NCBI GenBank assembly: GCA_020629715.1
Contig: JAHDCU010000001.1
Span: 186,001-250,000 of the forward strand
Source: Saprospiraceae bacterium
GTDB lineage: Bacteria > Bacteroidota > Bacteroidia > Chitinophagales > Saprospiraceae
DNA: 64,000 nt
Reading direction: 5' to 3'
Part shown: positions 62,379-64,000 of the stretch, in pieces
Numbering within the stretch: the first letter of the stretch is position 1
Layout: every line of letters begins with the position of its first letter
The notes under the pieces: model-generated
Seen by the model: the letters and a program-made list of their open reading frames with translations, nothing else
Databases searched by the model: none
What the model was told of the DNA's origin: nothing
Program-made: the position numbers and the translations under genes

Positions 62379-63704
62379 CTAGACTGTATCTAGCTCCAGC
62401 ACGGTAATCTCAGGCCACATGCCTACTCTACCAGGAAATCCAAGATATCCGAAACCTCGATTGACATACAATTTCTGATCTTTTTCTTCATATAATCCAA
62501 GCCATCGCTTATATCTATATTGAACTGGACTCCATTGCATGCCTGGCAGTTTTATCCCAAATTGCATTCCATGAGTATGGCCGCTCAAGGTAAGGTCTAT
62601 ATGCTGAGGATGCTCCAAAACTTTCTGTTCCCAATGTGTAGGATCGTGAGATAGCAATAGATTGAACGTATCGAGATTTGCATTAGCAATGCTTTTATCG
62701 AGATCTCCCTTTTTAGGAAAGTGTCTACTTGACCCCCAGTTTTCTACACCCAAAAGATTGAAATGCTGACCATCTTTTTCAATACGACGATGATCGTTCA
62801 TGATGAGATCAAATCCCATGTACTCAAACTTAGAATAGAAATCATCCCAATATGCTTTCTTTTCTTCCTCACCATCATAATATCGACCGCCGTAATAATC
62901 ATGATTTCCTAATATGGCAAACTTACCATATGGTGCATCCAAGGAAGCAAAAATATCCATGAAAGGATCGATTTCATCTTTATGACTATTGACCAAATCG
63001 CCCGTAAATACGATCATATCTGGTTTTTGATCTTGTATCATTTGGATACCTCTGGCAACCTCTTCTTTATCATCCCAGCTACCCGCATGGATGTCACTTA
63101 TTTGTACAATTTTGAAACCCTTAAAAGCATCGGGTAAAGAACTAAATCCAAGTCGCTGCTTATTAACGGTAAATTGGTATTTCCCTTTGGTAATACCGTA
63201 TAACATACTAAAAAACGGAACCGCCGCAGCTCCTGCAGCAAGCAATGAAATAGCCTGTCGTCTACTCGGTACAAAACCATCTCCCGAATCATTGCTAGCA
63301 ACCAAATTGTAGGCACCTGCAAATAATCGACCGATATCCTGTACAGCCATAAATCCTGAGAAGATCAACTTCGTAACAAACATCGTAAACCCAAAACCTA
63401 GTAACAAGCTAAACGTAGTACTCGGCATACGAAATACACTGGCACCATTCATCATGGCATAGACCAAACCAAAATAACCTAATGCCGATAATCCTACATA
63501 TAATGCTAGCCAATATATCTTGTAATCTGAAGCACTGACGATAGAGTTTACTGCTCCGAAAACATAAAATTCTAATGTAGCAAATATTAAGATCAAGGCG
63601 CCGAAGGCAACCATTCTTTGTTCGGTCATAAAGATGATAGCAAATGAGCAAATGATAATGGCCATTGCAATGAATGGCCCTAAGTTTTTAAGTTTGTTTT
63701 TCAC
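62379..63704 (-). CDS. Membrane-anchored metallophosphoesterase
   Basis: 441 residues from GTG 63704. The N-terminal ~145 residues have four hydrophobic helices. A linker (SRRQAISLLAAGAAAVPFFS) looks like a fifth anchor or twin-Arg-like segment. The C-terminal part is a calcineurin-like phosphoesterase: QISDIHAGSW, FTGDLVNS, LGNHDYYGG, LSHDPTHW, LSGHTHGMQ. It would cleave phosphodiester or lipid phosphate bonds at the outer face of the membrane. It is related in fold to LpxH but is the YkuE type. Confidence 0.92.
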   Translation of the reverse strand: MKNKLKNLGPFIAMAIIICSFAIIFMTEQRMVAFGALILIFATLEFYVFGAVNSIVSASDYKIYWLALYVGLSALGYFGLVYAMMNGASVFRMPSTTFSLLLGFGFTMFVTKLIFSGFMAVQDIGRLFAGAYNLVASNDSGDGFVPSRRQAISLLAAGAAAVPFFSMLYGITKGKYQFTVNKQRLGFSSLPDAFKGFKIVQISDIHAGSWDDKEEVARGIQMIQDQKPDMIVFTGDLVNSHKDEIDPFMDIFASLDAPYGKFAILGNHDYYGGRYYDGEEEKKAYWDDFYSKFEYMGFDLIMNDHRRIEKDGQHFNLLGVENWGSSRHFPKKGDLDKSIANANLDTFNLLLSHDPTHWEQKVLEHPQHIDLTLSGHTHGMQFGIKLPGMQWSPVQYRYKRWLGLYEEKDQKLYVNRGFGYLGFPGRVGMWPEITVLELDTV

Positions 63705-63806
63705 AATAGTGTAAACGAAATAGAACTTTTATGTTTTACAAAAAAGGTCCAATTGTCGAAAATACTCCTCGAATGGTAATGTACCATCACTGAATATATA
63801 GTATGA

Positions 63807-64000
63807 TCATTTTCTTGTATATGAAAACAACCAATCCAATTGGTCATGCTCTGACATCGCTCTTGTCCATACATCATGCGTTCCGTCTGGATATTCGATG
63901 TACTCATAATTTGCTTTTAGTTTTGCCAATGCTGTGGCAATATTCCTAGAGTTCTGCACTGGTACTACTTTATCCAATGCACCGTGATAAATACGAAGTG
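63807..64000 (-). CDS. C-terminal part of an alpha/beta hydrolase (prolyl oligopeptidase type)
   Basis: A partial gene entering from the right edge and ending with TGA (63807-63809). It encodes LRIYHGALDKVVPVQNSRNI, then ATALAKLKANYEYIEYPDGTHD and a short helical tail. The Asp in GALDKVVP and the His in GTHD fit the acid and base of an S9-type serine hydrolase. The nucleophile lies beyond the window. Preceded (downstream) by a 100-bp gap before the metallophosphoesterase. Confidence 0.75.
   Translation of the reverse strand, partial: LRIYHGALDKVVPVQNSRNIATALAKLKANYEYIEYPDGTHDVWTRAMSEHDQLDWLFSYTRK

Noticed and set aside
1-64000. CRISPR arrays, rRNA genes and insertion sequences
   Set aside because: No regularly spaced repeats, no rRNA-like stretches, and no transposase gene or terminal inverted repeats were seen on either strand.

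Overview
The window is low-GC, gene-dense chromosomal DNA from a member of the Bacteroidota. The evidence is type IX secretion C-terminal domains on two secreted enzymes, a TonB receptor/DUF4249 lipoprotein pair, many SPII lipoproteins, an almost complete lack of Shine-Dalgarno sites, and promoters of the TTTG-N19-TAnnTTTG kind (best seen before rpmH and rho). A Saprospiria- or Cytophagia-like marine or soil bacterium is plausible, but the sequence alone does not settle family or genus.

Layout. 1-3.1 kb: tail of an unknown protein, a lipoprotein, a small exported protein, and an ECF sigma factor with a candidate anti-sigma partner. 3.2-4.6 kb: a short-chain dehydrogenase and a TetR regulator, each preceded by the same AGACA-N4-TGTCT operator. 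4.8-6.7 kb: an accessory pair, the first gene broken by an in-frame TAA, the second DUF6236-like. 6.8-14.4 kb: an NTF2-like lipoprotein, a 2020-residue alpha-2-macroglobulin protein with a TonB-plug-like insert and no thioester motif, and a DUF6155 protein. 14.7-19.1 kb: twin small exported paralogues, ruvB, DUF3467, PKD-like, PspC-like and DUF4159 genes. 19.3-24.6 kb: a secreted metalloprotease, rsmE, rseP, hscB. 24.6-25.2 kb: a tRNA-Leu locus with a GIY-YIG gene and tRNA fragments on both sides. 25.2-32 kb: Na+/sugar symporter, secreted esterase, obgE, adk, NlpC/P60 peptidase, M24 peptidase. 32.0-33.5 kb: a HigBA-like toxin-antitoxin pair between two 72-bp direct repeats, then a DUF4375 lipoprotein. 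33.6-33.8 kb: tRNA-Met behind a damaged 5' half copy of itself. 34-45 kb: lpxH, frr, a YugP-type protease, serS, rho, rpmH, rnpA, aroQ, recQ. 45-64 kb: kdsD-type isomerase, DUF2007, xerD, TonB receptor/DUF4249, a methyltransferase, two sterol-desaturase-family proteins, small lipoproteins, a frameshifted DUF2911 gene, a TPR lipoprotein, aldehyde dehydrogenase, Ca2+/Na+ antiporter, metallophosphoesterase, and the end of a serine hydrolase.

Most genes are housekeeping (translation, recombination, envelope biogenesis, transcription termination), with short accessory insertions between them. The strongest unexplained signal is at the two tRNA loci. At each, an intact tRNA is preceded by a copy of its own 5' half whose D-loop is interrupted at the same place by an 18-bp palindrome of the form TTCCGATARCTATCGGAA. 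At tRNA-Leu a matching 3' half follows a GIY-YIG nuclease gene and starts in a second CCGAT/ATCGG palindrome. Promoter and terminator lie outside the two halves, so the arrangement reads like a tRNA gene split by a roughly 440-bp element that carries a replacement tRNA and a nuclease.
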